64,000 bases of DNA from an uncultured Rhodospirillales bacterium (GCA_903822185.1 CAIJOA010000011.1:434001-498000); one strand, 5' to 3'. Shown: positions 52,596 to 61,680, counted from the stretch's first letter. Program-made: numbers and translations. Notes: generated by a model from the sequence alone, not told the origin.

Positions 52596-53360
52596 TTGGA
52601 AATACTCACGAATCCCGTGCCCAGTTCAACGACCGATCGACCGCATATCAGCTTCGTCGTGCCTTGTTACAACGAGGCCGAGAACATCGCCGAAACCGTC
52701 GCAGAGGTCGAAAGCGCGATGCGCGATGCCTCCATCGCCCGGTTCGAGATCATCGTCGTCGATGACTGCAGTAAAGATCAAAGCGCGGCGGTCGTCACAG
52801 CCCTGATCCGCGACAAGAGCCATCTTAAGCTCATCCGCAACACCAATAATCTCGGCTTTGGCGGGGCCTATAAGGAAGGCGTGCGGATCGCCACCGGCAC
52901 CTATGTCATCATGGTACCCGGCGACAATGCCCATCCCAAAGGTTCGATCCTGCCGATCATCGCCAAGGCGGGCGAAGCCGATATCATCATCCCGTACGTC
53001 ACCAATCCCGCCACACGTTCGCGGCGGCGGCAGGCCTTGTCGCGCTGCTTCACCGGCATTCTTAACCTGCTGTTCGGGATGCGCATTCCGTATTTCAACG
53101 GCACGGTGCTGCATAAGACCGATCTACTACGCTCGATCGACATCAACACCAATGGTTTCGCCTATCAGGCCGAAGCCCTGGTCAAACTGATCAAGCACGG
53201 CGCAAGTTTCGCGGCGGTCGGCGTTCAGATCGACGAAAGCCGCAAGAAGCGCACCACCGCCTTCAAACCGAAAAACGTCTATCGCGTCGTGAACACGATC
53301 TTCACGCTGTGGCGCGACGTTCGCCATACGCCTTCAACGCATACCGCCTCTCAAGCCTAA
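52596..53360 (+). CDS. Glycosyltransferase family 2
   Basis: The start is uncertain. A TTG at 52596 is used here; a TTG 36 bases upstream or a GTG at 52617 is possible. The enzyme (about 254 residues) is a soluble GT-A transferase: HISFVVPCYNEAENIAETV, IIVVDDCSKDQSA, NNLGFGGAYKEGVRIATGTY, and VMVPGDNAHP-type text (MVPGDNA) replacing DxD. DPM1- or ArnC-like enzymes, which put a sugar on polyprenyl phosphate, share this plan but usually have C-terminal helices; none are seen here. It heads a run that includes the SDR and radical SAM genes. Confidence 0.88.
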   Translation: MEILTNPVPSSTTDRPHISFVVPCYNEAENIAETVAEVESAMRDASIARFEIIVVDDCSKDQSAAVVTALIRDKSHLKLIRNTNNLGFGGAYKEGVRIATGTYVIMVPGDNAHPKGSILPIIAKAGEADIIIPYVTNPATRSRRRQALSRCFTGILNLLFGMRIPYFNGTVLHKTDLLRSIDINTNGFAYQAEALVKLIKHGASFAAVGVQIDESRKKRTTAFKPKNVYRVVNTIFTLWRDVRHTPSTHTASQA

Positions 53361-53384
53361 TCTCGCCTGCAAGGATTCTATTCA

Positions 53385-54389
53385 ATGTCTTCATTCAAGC
53401 ACGTTCTCGTAACGGGCGGCGCCGGTTATGTTGGTCATGTTTTGGTCCCGCAGCTTTTGGCGAACGACTACGCCGTCACCGTCTATGACACGCTGTGGTT
53501 CGGCACGAACTTCGCGCCGCATCCGCGTCTGAAGATCGTTAAAGGCGACATTCGCGACACGAAGACGCTGGCCGAAGCCGTCAAAGGCTGCGATGCGGTC
53601 ATCCATCTCGCCTGCATCTCGAACGACACGTCCTTCGCGCTCGATGAAAAGCTCAGCACCTCGATCAATCGCGATGCTTTCACGCCGATGCTGAAAGTAT
53701 TCCGTGACGCGGGCATCAAACGGCTGATCAATGCCTCGACCAGCTCGGTCTATGGCGTTTCCGATTCGCCCGAAGTTTATGAAGATAATCCGAAGGTCCC
53801 GCTGACGCTCTACAACCGCTTCAAGTGGGAATGCGAAGAGCAGTTGATGGCTTTCAACGATCCGGGCTTCGTCTGGGTCACGATCCGACCGGCGACCGTT
53901 TGCGGTTACTCGCCGCGCTGCCGGCTGGATCTGTCGGTCAACATCCTGACCAATTTCGCCGTCAACAAAGGCAAGATCACCGTCTTCGGCGGCACCCAAA
54001 AGCGCCCCAACCTCCATATCCTAGACATGGTCAACGCCTACAAGATGCTGCTGGCCCTGCCCGACGAGAAGATCGACCGCAAGACGTTCAATTGCGGCTT
54101 CCAGAATCTGTCGATCATGGAAATCGCGCAGCTTGCCAAGCGCGTCGTCGAAGAACAGATTCCGGAAAAGGGCACGATCGATATCGAAGTGACATCTTCG
54201 GACGATCTGCGCAGCTATCAGATCAATTCCGACAAAATCCGCCGCGAACTCGGCTTCGCGCCGCAATTCACGATCGAAGACGCCGTGCGCGACATGGTCA
54301 AAGCCTTCCAACAAGGCCTGCTGCCGCGTTCGTTCGATGATTCGAACTATTTCAACGTGAAGAAGCTGCAAGAACTGAAAGTGTCCTGA
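53385..54389 (+). CDS. NAD-dependent nucleotide-sugar epimerase/dehydratase (SDR A)
   Basis: The 334-residue extended SDR has VTGGAGYVGHVLVPQLLAND at its start and the catalytic YNRFK (YxxxK). NASTSSVYG carries the active-site serine. The core has IRPATVCGYSPRCRLDLSVN, found in epimerase subgroups acting on dTDP, UDP or GDP sugars. Start 24 bp after the GT2 gene, and 7 bp ahead of a second SDR gene. The substrate is unknown; the heptose epimerase HldD is one candidate but its diagnostic signature is not seen. Confidence 0.9.
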   Translation: MSSFKHVLVTGGAGYVGHVLVPQLLANDYAVTVYDTLWFGTNFAPHPRLKIVKGDIRDTKTLAEAVKGCDAVIHLACISNDTSFALDEKLSTSINRDAFTPMLKVFRDAGIKRLINASTSSVYGVSDSPEVYEDNPKVPLTLYNRFKWECEEQLMAFNDPGFVWVTIRPATVCGYSPRCRLDLSVNILTNFAVNKGKITVFGGTQKRPNLHILDMVNAYKMLLALPDEKIDRKTFNCGFQNLSIMEIAQLAKRVVEEQIPEKGTIDIEVTSSDDLRSYQINSDKIRRELGFAPQFTIEDAVRDMVKAFQQGLLPRSFDDSNYFNVKKLQELKVS

Positions 54390-54396
54390 GGCCGAT

Positions 54397-55395
54397 ATGG
54401 CGACGCCCCGCATCGCGCTTATCACCGGCGGCGCCGGCTTCATCGGCAGCCATACGGTCGATCTCTGCCTTTCCAAAGATATGCAGGTGCGAGTTATCGA
54501 CAATCTGTTCGGCGGCAGGCTCGCCAATTTGGCTCATCACGACAAAGACAGCCGCCTGACGGTCGAGCAGCGCGATATCCGTTCGTACCAGCCGGAAGAT
54601 CCGATCTTCAAAGACGTGACGCATGTCTTTCATTTCGGCGGCATCGGCGATCTTGTCCCGTCGATCGAGCAGCCGCTCGAATATATGTCGGTCAACACGC
54701 AAGGCACGATCCATATGCTGGAAGGCGCGCGTCATGCGGGCGCGTCGCTGCAAAAGTTCGTCTATGCCGCGTCATCGTCTTGCTATGGCCTCGCGGACGT
54801 GCCGACGAAGGAAGATCATCCGATCCGGCCCGAGCATCCTTACGGGCTGAGCAAAAATCTCGGCGAGCAAGCCTGCTTTCATTGGCACAAGGTTTATAAG
54901 ATGCCGGTCAATACGATCCGCATCTTCAACGCCTATGGCACGCGCTCGCGGACATCAGGTGCCTATGGCGCGGTCTTCGGCGTTTTCTTGAAGCAGAAGC
55001 TTGCCGGCAAGCCCTTTACCGTCGTCGGCGACGGCACCCAGAAGCGCGATTTCCTCTACGTGACCGATGTCGCGAAGGCATTCTTGGCCGCCGGCGAGAC
55101 CTCGATCTCGGGCCGGAGCTGGAATGTCGGCGCGGGCGATCCGCAATCGGTCAATCGGCTGGTCGAACTCCTCGGCGGCCCCGTGGTGAACATCCCGAAA
55201 CGCCCGGGCGAACCGGATTGTACCTGGGCCGATATCACCCGCATCACGACCGAGTTGGGCTGGAAGCCGGAAGTCAGTTTCGAGGAAGGCGTCGCCAAGG
55301 TCGTCGCGAATATCGACTATTGGCGCGATGCACCGCTCTGGGATCCCGCTTCGATCGCCAAATCGACCAAGACCTGGTTCGACTATCTAAGCTAG
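54397..55395 (+). CDS. NAD-dependent nucleotide-sugar epimerase/dehydratase (SDR B)
   Basis: The 332-residue enzyme has ALITGGAGFIGSHTVDLCLSK, AASSSCYGLADVP and the catalytic YGLSK (YxxxK), then VGDGTQKRDFLYVTDVAKAF. It looks like the UDP-glucose 4-epimerase or GDP-sugar epimerase class. Four distinct sugar SDRs lie between 50.5 and 55.4 kb (gmd, fcl and these two), so at least two different sugars are made here. Confidence 0.9.
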   Translation: MATPRIALITGGAGFIGSHTVDLCLSKDMQVRVIDNLFGGRLANLAHHDKDSRLTVEQRDIRSYQPEDPIFKDVTHVFHFGGIGDLVPSIEQPLEYMSVNTQGTIHMLEGARHAGASLQKFVYAASSSCYGLADVPTKEDHPIRPEHPYGLSKNLGEQACFHWHKVYKMPVNTIRIFNAYGTRSRTSGAYGAVFGVFLKQKLAGKPFTVVGDGTQKRDFLYVTDVAKAFLAAGETSISGRSWNVGAGDPQSVNRLVELLGGPVVNIPKRPGEPDCTWADITRITTELGWKPEVSFEEGVAKVVANIDYWRDAPLWDPASIAKSTKTWFDYLS

Positions 55396-55475
55396 GTCCG
55401 AGACCGCTTTTATTGACCGCTGCGGCGGGCTGCCGCTAGGTTTTTACCGATTACGCCCGATAGAAAGCCCTGCCT

Positions 55476-55793
55476 TTGACGACCGTCCTCGATTACGAAG
55501 CGCTCACGGCCGATTTCAACGACAAGCTGATGACGCAGCTTCGCGGTCATGGCGCCGACAACGAATATCTAGAAACATGGGTTCCGGACGAAGACCCGGT
55601 CAAAAGCATCCTCAACATGGTCGAGGCGGCGCAGTCTTCCGGCCTGGAAGCAATGGATATCCATTTTGCCGCCGCGACGATGACCAAGACCCAACGCGCC
55701 GCCTTGCTCGACGAAGTCTCTCAGATCGCCGAGGCGACGATGACGGCGCGTGATGAGGTCTATGTCCTGACCGTCATCGGCGTGAAGGGCTGA
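55476..55793 (+). CDS. Unknown 105-residue protein, first of a coupled unit with a radical SAM gene
   Basis: The start is a TTG at 55476 with a weak RBS. The protein has no cysteine and no membrane segment. It has a helix near the start, then LETWVPDEDPVKSILNMVEAA and a strand YVLTVIGVKG at the end. No family recognised. Four bases separate it from the next gene. It could be a partner protein or assembly factor of the radical SAM enzyme, but nothing in sequence shows this. Confidence 0.62.
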   Translation: MTTVLDYEALTADFNDKLMTQLRGHGADNEYLETWVPDEDPVKSILNMVEAAQSSGLEAMDIHFAAATMTKTQRAALLDEVSQIAEATMTARDEVYVLTVIGVKG

Positions 55794-55797
55794 CCCG

Positions 55798-56571
55798 GTG
55801 GCCGGTACATCTTCCCTACTCCACCCCGCCTTCACCGAGGCCGCAAACCAGGCCGCGGCAAAATTGCAGCGGCGGGACGCGCTTGTTGCGCCTGAGGGCG
55901 GCGACACCCACATAGCCCGAATGGATGGCGTTTCCCTGCGTGTGACGTTGGCGAAGCCGCAGAACCGCTGGATCGTGACCGAGGCGCGTCATGCCGGCGC
56001 TACGGCGCCGCTTTCCGGCGTTCTCGACGTGTTTTGCCAGGAAATCGAAAATCTGCCGCTTCAGGAAGCGGCCGACCATGGCGCCATCCATGCCCTCGAG
56101 CGGTTGCGCGGCGACGCGCTGGCCCGGCCCGTGGCGGGCATCCTGACCACCCGCAGCGCCGGTACGGCTTTCACGACCTGTGAAACCCTCATTCGCGACG
56201 TTGCCGCCCAGCACGCAACCGAGACCGGGGAGCAGGACACGGCGAATTTCTGGAATCCGTCACTGTCGGCAGCCTGGCGGGCGAAATCCGACGCGGAACG
56301 TATATCCACGCTGCAAGCCGTCGCCTCCCCTTTCGCGACGGCTCAGGGCCTCGCCGCCACCGACCTGCGGATTTCCGCCATTGAGAAGACCCGCCGTGTT
56401 ATCGTCGAGTTCGGACCGGCAGTCAGCTACGCCGACAAGCCTGTGCTTTTGATGCATCTCGAAATGGATATCCGCCGCGCCACGGGCGATCGGCTGGAAT
56501 TGTTCATGGCTGAAGCCCAGGACAACAACACCATCAGACGGCTTACGCCGGGTGAGGAAGAAGCAAAATGA
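55798..56571 (+). CDS. Unknown 257-residue protein coupled to a radical SAM gene
   Basis: A GTG start gives 257 residues. Residues about 60-110 read LAKPQNRWIVTEARHAGATAP, then LDVFCQEIENLPLQEAADHG and AIHALERLRG, while residues 120-140 (ILTTRSAGTAFTTCETLI) hold two of its few cysteines. Soluble, no signal peptide. The overlap with the radical SAM start (ATGA at 56568-56571) means they are co-translated. I do not recognise the family. A role as a scaffold or substrate-binding partner is possible. Confidence 0.65.
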   Translation: MAGTSSLLHPAFTEAANQAAAKLQRRDALVAPEGGDTHIARMDGVSLRVTLAKPQNRWIVTEARHAGATAPLSGVLDVFCQEIENLPLQEAADHGAIHALERLRGDALARPVAGILTTRSAGTAFTTCETLIRDVAAQHATETGEQDTANFWNPSLSAAWRAKSDAERISTLQAVASPFATAQGLAATDLRISAIEKTRRVIVEFGPAVSYADKPVLLMHLEMDIRRATGDRLELFMAEAQDNNTIRRLTPGEEEAK

Positions 56572-57713
56572 CCGGCATGACCGACCATACCGACCTGATC
56601 CTCGGCAAGCAGAAGCTCAATCTCGACGGCACCAAGATCGCCTGGCATCAGGAACGCATTGCCGCCTGGGAACGTGGCGAGCGCATCGCCCCGATCACCA
56701 TCGACATGGCCCTGACCCGCGCCTGCAATTACGGCTGCCACTATTGCTATGCGATGCTGCAGGAAAACGACCGCAAGACGATCAACCGTCAGGTGATTTT
56801 CGACTTCCTCGACGACTGCGCCAAGATGGGCGTCCAAGGCATCTCGTTCGTTTCGGACGGCGAAAGCACGATCTCACCCGTCTTCGTCGATGCCGTGAAG
56901 CACGGCCATTCGCTGGGCCTGTCGATGGCCGTCGGCACCAACGCTTTCGTCTTCAACCGCCGCAAGCTGGAAGAACTGCTGCCCGCCCTTACCTATCTGC
57001 GCGTCAATATTTCGGCCGGCGAGCGCGACCGCTATGCCGAGATCATGGGCGTGAAGCCGCATTGGTTCGACCGCGTCGTTCAGAACATCCGCGACATGGC
57101 CGACATCAAGAAGAAGAACAATCTCGACTGCACCATCGGCCTGCAGATGGTGCTCATGCCGGAATACGAAGACCAGATCATGCCGCTGGCGCAGCTCGGC
57201 AAGGAGTTGCGTCCCGATTACCTGGTGATCAAGCATTGCTCGGATAACGAGGATGGCGATCTGGGCGTCGATTACACGAAATATGCCGGCCTCTACGACA
57301 AGCTCCACGCCGCGGAAGCGCTGTCGGACAGCGAATACAGCGTCCAGGTCAAATGGTCGAAGATCGAAGCGAACGGCACGCGCTCATATCAGCGTTGCTA
57401 TGGCGCGCCCTTCATGATCCAGATCTCGGGCTCGGGCCTCGTCGCACCTTGCGGCATGTTGTTCAACGAGCAGTATAAGAAATTCCACATCGGCAACATC
57501 TGCGACACACGCTTCTATGACATGTGGAATTCGGATCGTTATTGGGAGGTGATGAACTACATCGCCGGGCCTCAGTTCAACGCCCAGACGATGTGCGGTT
57601 CATTGTGCCTCCAGCACAAGGTCAACGAATTCCTCGATGGCTATGTGAAGGGTCAGGTCGACCTGCCCGATCTCGGCGGGCGCGCCCCGCCGATGCATCT
57701 GAGCTTCGTCTAG
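56568..57713 (+). CDS. Radical SAM protein with a SPASM-like C-terminus
   Basis: The 381-residue enzyme has the iron-sulfur motif CNYGCHYC (C53, C57, C60) after ITIDMALTRA. The C-terminal part adds more cysteines in a SPASM-like order: RCYGAPFMIQISGSGLVAPCG near residue 285, then NICDTRFYDMWNSDRYW and MCGSLCLQHKVNEFLDG. Such enzymes carry one or two extra clusters and act in peptide or sugar modification. An ATG three codons downstream is an alternative start. The sugar-cluster location points to sugar epimerisation, dehydration or a lipid step; no precursor peptide with Cys or Ser repeats was found nearby. Confidence 0.9.
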   Translation: MTGMTDHTDLILGKQKLNLDGTKIAWHQERIAAWERGERIAPITIDMALTRACNYGCHYCYAMLQENDRKTINRQVIFDFLDDCAKMGVQGISFVSDGESTISPVFVDAVKHGHSLGLSMAVGTNAFVFNRRKLEELLPALTYLRVNISAGERDRYAEIMGVKPHWFDRVVQNIRDMADIKKKNNLDCTIGLQMVLMPEYEDQIMPLAQLGKELRPDYLVIKHCSDNEDGDLGVDYTKYAGLYDKLHAAEALSDSEYSVQVKWSKIEANGTRSYQRCYGAPFMIQISGSGLVAPCGMLFNEQYKKFHIGNICDTRFYDMWNSDRYWEVMNYIAGPQFNAQTMCGSLCLQHKVNEFLDGYVKGQVDLPDLGGRAPPMHLSFV

Positions 57714-57727
57714 GACCAGGAGCGCGT

Positions 57728-58552
57728 CTAAGACCAGAGTCCGGGCACGAATTCGCACGCCTCGATCGGCCGCCGCGCCGCGAGGCAGCGCAATGTCGCG
57801 ACCGCCGCTTCCCGTTGACGCATATGGCGCAGCCATAAGGCCGCCGTGCCGGACATTTCCTGCCGCAGCAAGACGCGTGACAAAGCGAGATGATCGCGCG
57901 CGATCCTGAGGCGTTGGCCCAGCCCCTGGCTCAACGTCAACGATCCGGCGTGGGCGTGATAGCGATAGAGGACGGCATCGCTGTTGAAGATAACCGGTGG
58001 CGTTGCCGCCAACGCCACCCGCAGCAGGAAAGCGCGATCGCCGGCCACGCGATAGCGGGTTTCGAAACGACCGAAACGCTCGAACAATGTCCGCCGAAAC
58101 GCCATCGCATTGATGGCCGGCACGCCGACCGCCAGTTCCCCTACATCGAGACGACCATGCGGCGCCGCGATATGGGTGATCGGTATCGATGCCGGAGACG
58201 CATCGCTTATGACGTCGGCATGGCCGGCGACGATATCGGCATCATGATGTTCGGCGAACGCCGCTTCGACCCGTCGGGCGGTATCGGGCATGAATTCGTC
58301 ATCGGCATTGAGAAACATCACCGCGCCGCCGCGCGCCTTCTCCAGGCCGATATTCCAAGCCTCGTAGATCGAGCAGCCCGGCCTGACGGTGAGATCGATC
58401 GACGGATGCGCCCGGCATATGTCGGCGGTCCGGTCCGTCGATCCGCCGTCGATCACAAGATGCTGGATCGACACATCCGGAGAAGCCGTGCTCGCAATCG
58501 CGCGTTCCAGAAACGCCGCCGCATTCAGGGTCGCGGTGATGAGCGTCAGCAT
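57728..58552 (-). CDS. Glycosyltransferase family 2
   Basis: The 274-residue enzyme has TLITATLNAAAFLERAIAST, LVIDGGSTDRTADICRAH, and FLNADDEFMPDTARRVEAAF, which are the GT-A and DxD-like elements (NADDE). It lies 9 bp after gmhA on the same strand, so both form one transcript. A transfer of heptose would fit but is not proven. No membrane helices. Confidence 0.92.
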   Translation of the reverse strand: MLTLITATLNAAAFLERAIASTASPDVSIQHLVIDGGSTDRTADICRAHPSIDLTVRPGCSIYEAWNIGLEKARGGAVMFLNADDEFMPDTARRVEAAFAEHHDADIVAGHADVISDASPASIPITHIAAPHGRLDVGELAVGVPAINAMAFRRTLFERFGRFETRYRVAGDRAFLLRVALAATPPVIFNSDAVLYRYHAHAGSLTLSQGLGQRLRIARDHLALSRVLLRQEMSGTAALWLRHMRQREAAVATLRCLAARRPIEACEFVPGLWS

Positions 58553-58561
58553 CGCCGCGGC

Positions 58562-59134
58562 TTAACGCTGCGCGATCCGCGCTTCCACTTCGGCGCATAG
58601 ATAATGATAGATGCAGACATGCGCCTGCTGGATCAGGGGCGTCTCGCTCGACGGCGCGGCGAGCAGCACATCGACCATCGCAGCAAGATGGCCACCGCCC
58701 TTGCCGGTCATCGCAATCGTTGCCATGCCTTTGCTTTTCGCCACTTCGACGGCGGCAATCACGTTCTTCGACCGGCCGCTGGTGCTGATCGCCAAGAGCA
58801 CGCCGCCTTTTTCGCCATAAGCATGCACTTGGCGGGCGAACACATCCTCATAGCCGAAATCGTTGCCCCAGGCCGTGAGGATCGCCGAATCCGCCGTGAG
58901 CGCAATCGCCTTGAGCGCCCGCCGATCCTTCAGGAAACGTCCCACCAGCTCGCCGGCGATGTGCATGGCGTCGCTGGCCGAGCCGCCATTGCCGCAAATC
59001 AGCAGCGGCTTGTCGGCGGCAAGCGCTTCGAAAATGACATCCGCCGCTTTTTCGACATGCGCGACGTCGGCGCCCCGTTCCATCTCCGACAGAACCGCCG
59101 CCGATGACTTCAGATAATCCCGAAAATCGCCCAT
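58562..59134 (-). CDS. gmhA: Phosphoheptose isomerase
   Basis: The 190-residue protein is a good match to GmhA: LLICGNGGSASDAMHIAGELVGRFLKDR, SAILTAWGNDFGYEDVFARQV, AISTSGRSKNVIAAVEVA, and a C-terminal HVCIYHYLCAEVE. It isomerises sedoheptulose 7-phosphate to glycero-manno-heptose 7-phosphate, the first step of heptose activation. GmhB is divergent from it across a short promoter region. The final step also needs an HldE-type protein; the swapped-domain protein at 47632-49191 is the visible candidate. Confidence 0.93.
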   Translation of the reverse strand: MGDFRDYLKSSAAVLSEMERGADVAHVEKAADVIFEALAADKPLLICGNGGSASDAMHIAGELVGRFLKDRRALKAIALTADSAILTAWGNDFGYEDVFARQVHAYGEKGGVLLAISTSGRSKNVIAAVEVAKSKGMATIAMTGKGGGHLAAMVDVLLAAPSSETPLIQQAHVCIYHYLCAEVEARIAQR

Positions 59135-59152
59135 ATTTCCTGCTTCTCTGGA

Positions 59153-59170
59153 AGCGGCAATATTGCCGCT
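59153..59170. promoter_or_regulatory. Perfect 18-bp palindrome between divergent gmhA and gmhB
   Basis: AGCGGCAATATTGCCGCT reads the same on both strands and lies 18 bp upstream of the gmhA start and 54 bp upstream of gmhB. Its place between two divergent genes of the same pathway and its perfect symmetry fit a dimeric repressor operator. No U-tract follows, so it is less like a terminator. Confidence 0.5.
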
Positions 59171-59224
59171 CCCGGCTATGATTGTCTACGTTGCGTCCTG
59201 CTTTATCCAAGATAGGTAACGACC

Positions 59225-59770
59225 ATGCCCAATCGGGCTCTTTTCATCGATCGAGACGGCGTCCTTAACGAGAATTATGTTCGCGATGGCAAACCCTACG
59301 CGCCGCGTAGCTTTGCTGAATTCAAGCTCATGCCGGGCATCGGTGAGGCCGCACGGCGTGCCAAAGCAGCGGGCTTTTTGCTGATCCTCGTCAGCAACCA
59401 ACCCGACATCGCCGACGGCTTCACCCCGCGCGCGGAGTTCGATGCGATGCAGGCGCTTTTGACAAAAACGATTCCGTTCGACGATCTGAAGATTTGCTTT
59501 CACACCAAGAACGACAACTGCGACTGCCGCAAGCCCAAACCGGGTATGTTGCTGGAAGCGGCGGCGGACCACGATATCGACTTGAAAACGAGCTACTTCG
59601 TCGGTGACCGCTGGCGCGACATTCTTGCCGGGCAAGCCGCGGGCGTCTTCACGATCCTCGTCGATACTGGTCTCGCGCAGGACGAACCGATCACGCCGGA
59701 AAAGACCGTGCATTCCCTTCCCGAAGCCGTCAATTTCATCCTGGCGCGGGAAGGTAAAAACACGGGCTGA
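59225..59770 (+). CDS. gmhB: D-glycero-manno-heptose 1,7-bisphosphate 7-phosphatase (HAD family)
   Basis: The 181-residue protein has HAD motif I as FIDRDGVLNEN (D9, D11), LVSNQPDIADG (motif II), and a zinc-loop CFHTKNDNCDCRKPKPGM, followed by YFVGDRWRDILAG. This is the GmhB/histidinol phosphatase class. With gmhA and the HldE-like gene it completes a heptose route. It is convergent with the next membrane protein, with 2 bp between stops. Confidence 0.92.
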   Translation: MPNRALFIDRDGVLNENYVRDGKPYAPRSFAEFKLMPGIGEAARRAKAAGFLLILVSNQPDIADGFTPRAEFDAMQALLTKTIPFDDLKICFHTKNDNCDCRKPKPGMLLEAAADHDIDLKTSYFVGDRWRDILAGQAAGVFTILVDTGLAQDEPITPEKTVHSLPEAVNFILAREGKNTG

Positions 59771-59772
59771 AC

Positions 59773-61680
59773 TCAGCGCCAGCCGACGGACGGAAACCGG
59801 CAGACCGGCCCTAATGAAGTCGGCTTCATCGCTGTTGAAACGCCGAAGGCGCCGGGCGTGGTGCCCGGATTACGGCCATAGAGCCTCACTGCCGGCAGGT
59901 CGCTCGAGACATGGATCGCGCCGCGATTGAGAGATCGCAGATCGAGCATGAACGAGATTCGATCATCCACGCCGGCGGCAATCTCCGAGATTGGCGTGTC
60001 GGCCAGCGTGTCGAGCCAGCGAAGATCTTCCAGCGGTCGATGCAATATGTAGGCAGCGTCGGTGGCGAGCCACTGCGAATATTCCGTGTGAACGATGAGG
60101 ATCCGATCGGCGCGCGCGATTTCAGGAGCAAGCGCAGCAACGATTTGCCGCGCACCGGCCGAGTCTCCCAGATTGCAATCGTTACGCCAATGGGAAGCCG
60201 ACGCGATCGGCACCGCTAGCACCGTCACGACACCTGCTGCCCCGGCCAGAGACCTCGGCATTCCATTGAAAAATCGTCCGAGCATGCCGTCCTTGAAGGA
60301 TTGGCGAAGGAACGGAAGCGCCGCCACCAGCAGCAAGGGACCAAGTTGGCCGGTATATCGCCAAAAGCTCATGGCGATGCCGACGTCGCGCGGGGTCATC
60401 GTGCCGATATAGGCCCAGCAGAGAAAGACAAGCCAGATCGTCGTCGTGATCCCGACGATAACCATGAGCCGCCGGTCGTTCGCGCCCGAGCGACGGATCG
60501 TCCATACCGCCATGAGCCCCAGCATCAGGGACACCACCAGCGCGCCGCCACCCAGGACAGGATGCGCCGGTAACCGATCCCGAAACGCAGCAACCACCAC
60601 GACCTGAATCGCATCCCATTGCCATTTGCCCAAAGGAAGAATGGGAATGGGCGGCGGCAACGCCGCGACGATCCGATAGAGCCGCCATAATAAAAAGCCG
60701 GTCAACGGCGGCGCGACAAGCCATATTGCCAAAGACCATCGCTTCGGTTGCCGCCAAAGCAGCGGCGCCGCCGCGACCAGAACGCCCAACCCAACACCGG
60801 CAACCAGTACGATATTGGTGTCACGAGTCATCACCAACGCCAGCGCCACATAGCCGCTGCGTTGAGACCAACACCTGCTGTCGGAGACTCTTCCGTCTGC
60901 CTCCGACACCACCGCACGCCAGGACGAAAGAACGAACAACGCCAGCAGGGCAGCCGAAGGGCTATCCATGTACGTCGTCAAAGCAATCCGCGGATCGAAG
61001 GTCGGATTGAAGATCGTGAAAACGGCAATCGCGATCGCCACGCTCCCGACGCTGACCGTCCGAGCACGCTCGCCGATCACCGCATGAAGCCAGGCGAGCG
61101 ACAAAGCGCCATACAACAGGACAGTAAAAAGCTTGCTCGGCGCCTCGAGCCACCGGCCCATGAGAACACTGGCGAATTCGTTGATGAAAGGCCCGCCGTA
61201 AGGATAGCTGGGGATGTCGGACCAGACATTCGGATCGGTTGCACTGGGCAGTGCGTTATGTTCGAAAACAAAACGCGCGTTCGGAAGCCAGTGGCCCATT
61301 TCGTCATACATGAGGGGCGGCGTCACCGCGGCCATCATCAACAACGGCAGGCATAACGCCGCCAACAGCAAGAATAGTCCAAGTTCGCGTTTGCGGTCTT
61401 TCCATCCCGACGTGGGAAACGCAAAACCACATAAGCCAATCACCACGATGACGATCGCACTTCCGCCAAGCGGTACGTGCAGCAACGCCGCCATCACCAT
61501 CAGAACAGTGGCGACGCCCCACCCGGTCGCAAGACCGAAGGCAAGGTCTTCAGGCAAAGACGCGCGTTGGCGATACACCGCGTCAGTCAGATGTGCGAGC
61601 CCCAGCAACGACAACGCGACCACGAGAGCAGCGAGAAGCGACTGTCCCTCAACGCCTATCAACGCAAAATAAGACATCAC
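59773..61680 (-). CDS. Large polytopic membrane protein, GT-C glycosyltransferase-like
   Basis: The 635-residue protein has at least ten membrane helices and a periplasmic C-terminal domain. After the third or fourth helix it has TPPLMYDEMGHWLPNARFVFE, an acidic loop (YDE) like the catalytic site of GT-C enzymes (PMT/ArnT type). A further loop has NPTFDPRIALTTYMDSPSA. It should use a lipid-linked sugar at the outer face of the inner membrane. It is the third GT-C-like protein in the window. Function is inferred from fold only. Confidence 0.78.
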   Translation of the reverse strand: MMSYFALIGVEGQSLLAALVVALSLLGLAHLTDAVYRQRASLPEDLAFGLATGWGVATVLMVMAALLHVPLGGSAIVIVVIGLCGFAFPTSGWKDRKRELGLFLLLAALCLPLLMMAAVTPPLMYDEMGHWLPNARFVFEHNALPSATDPNVWSDIPSYPYGGPFINEFASVLMGRWLEAPSKLFTVLLYGALSLAWLHAVIGERARTVSVGSVAIAIAVFTIFNPTFDPRIALTTYMDSPSAALLALFVLSSWRAVVSEADGRVSDSRCWSQRSGYVALALVMTRDTNIVLVAGVGLGVLVAAAPLLWRQPKRWSLAIWLVAPPLTGFLLWRLYRIVAALPPPIPILPLGKWQWDAIQVVVVAAFRDRLPAHPVLGGGALVVSLMLGLMAVWTIRRSGANDRRLMVIVGITTTIWLVFLCWAYIGTMTPRDVGIAMSFWRYTGQLGPLLLVAALPFLRQSFKDGMLGRFFNGMPRSLAGAAGVVTVLAVPIASASHWRNDCNLGDSAGARQIVAALAPEIARADRILIVHTEYSQWLATDAAYILHRPLEDLRWLDTLADTPISEIAAGVDDRISFMLDLRSLNRGAIHVSSDLPAVRLYGRNPGTTPGAFGVSTAMKPTSLGPVCRFPSVGWR

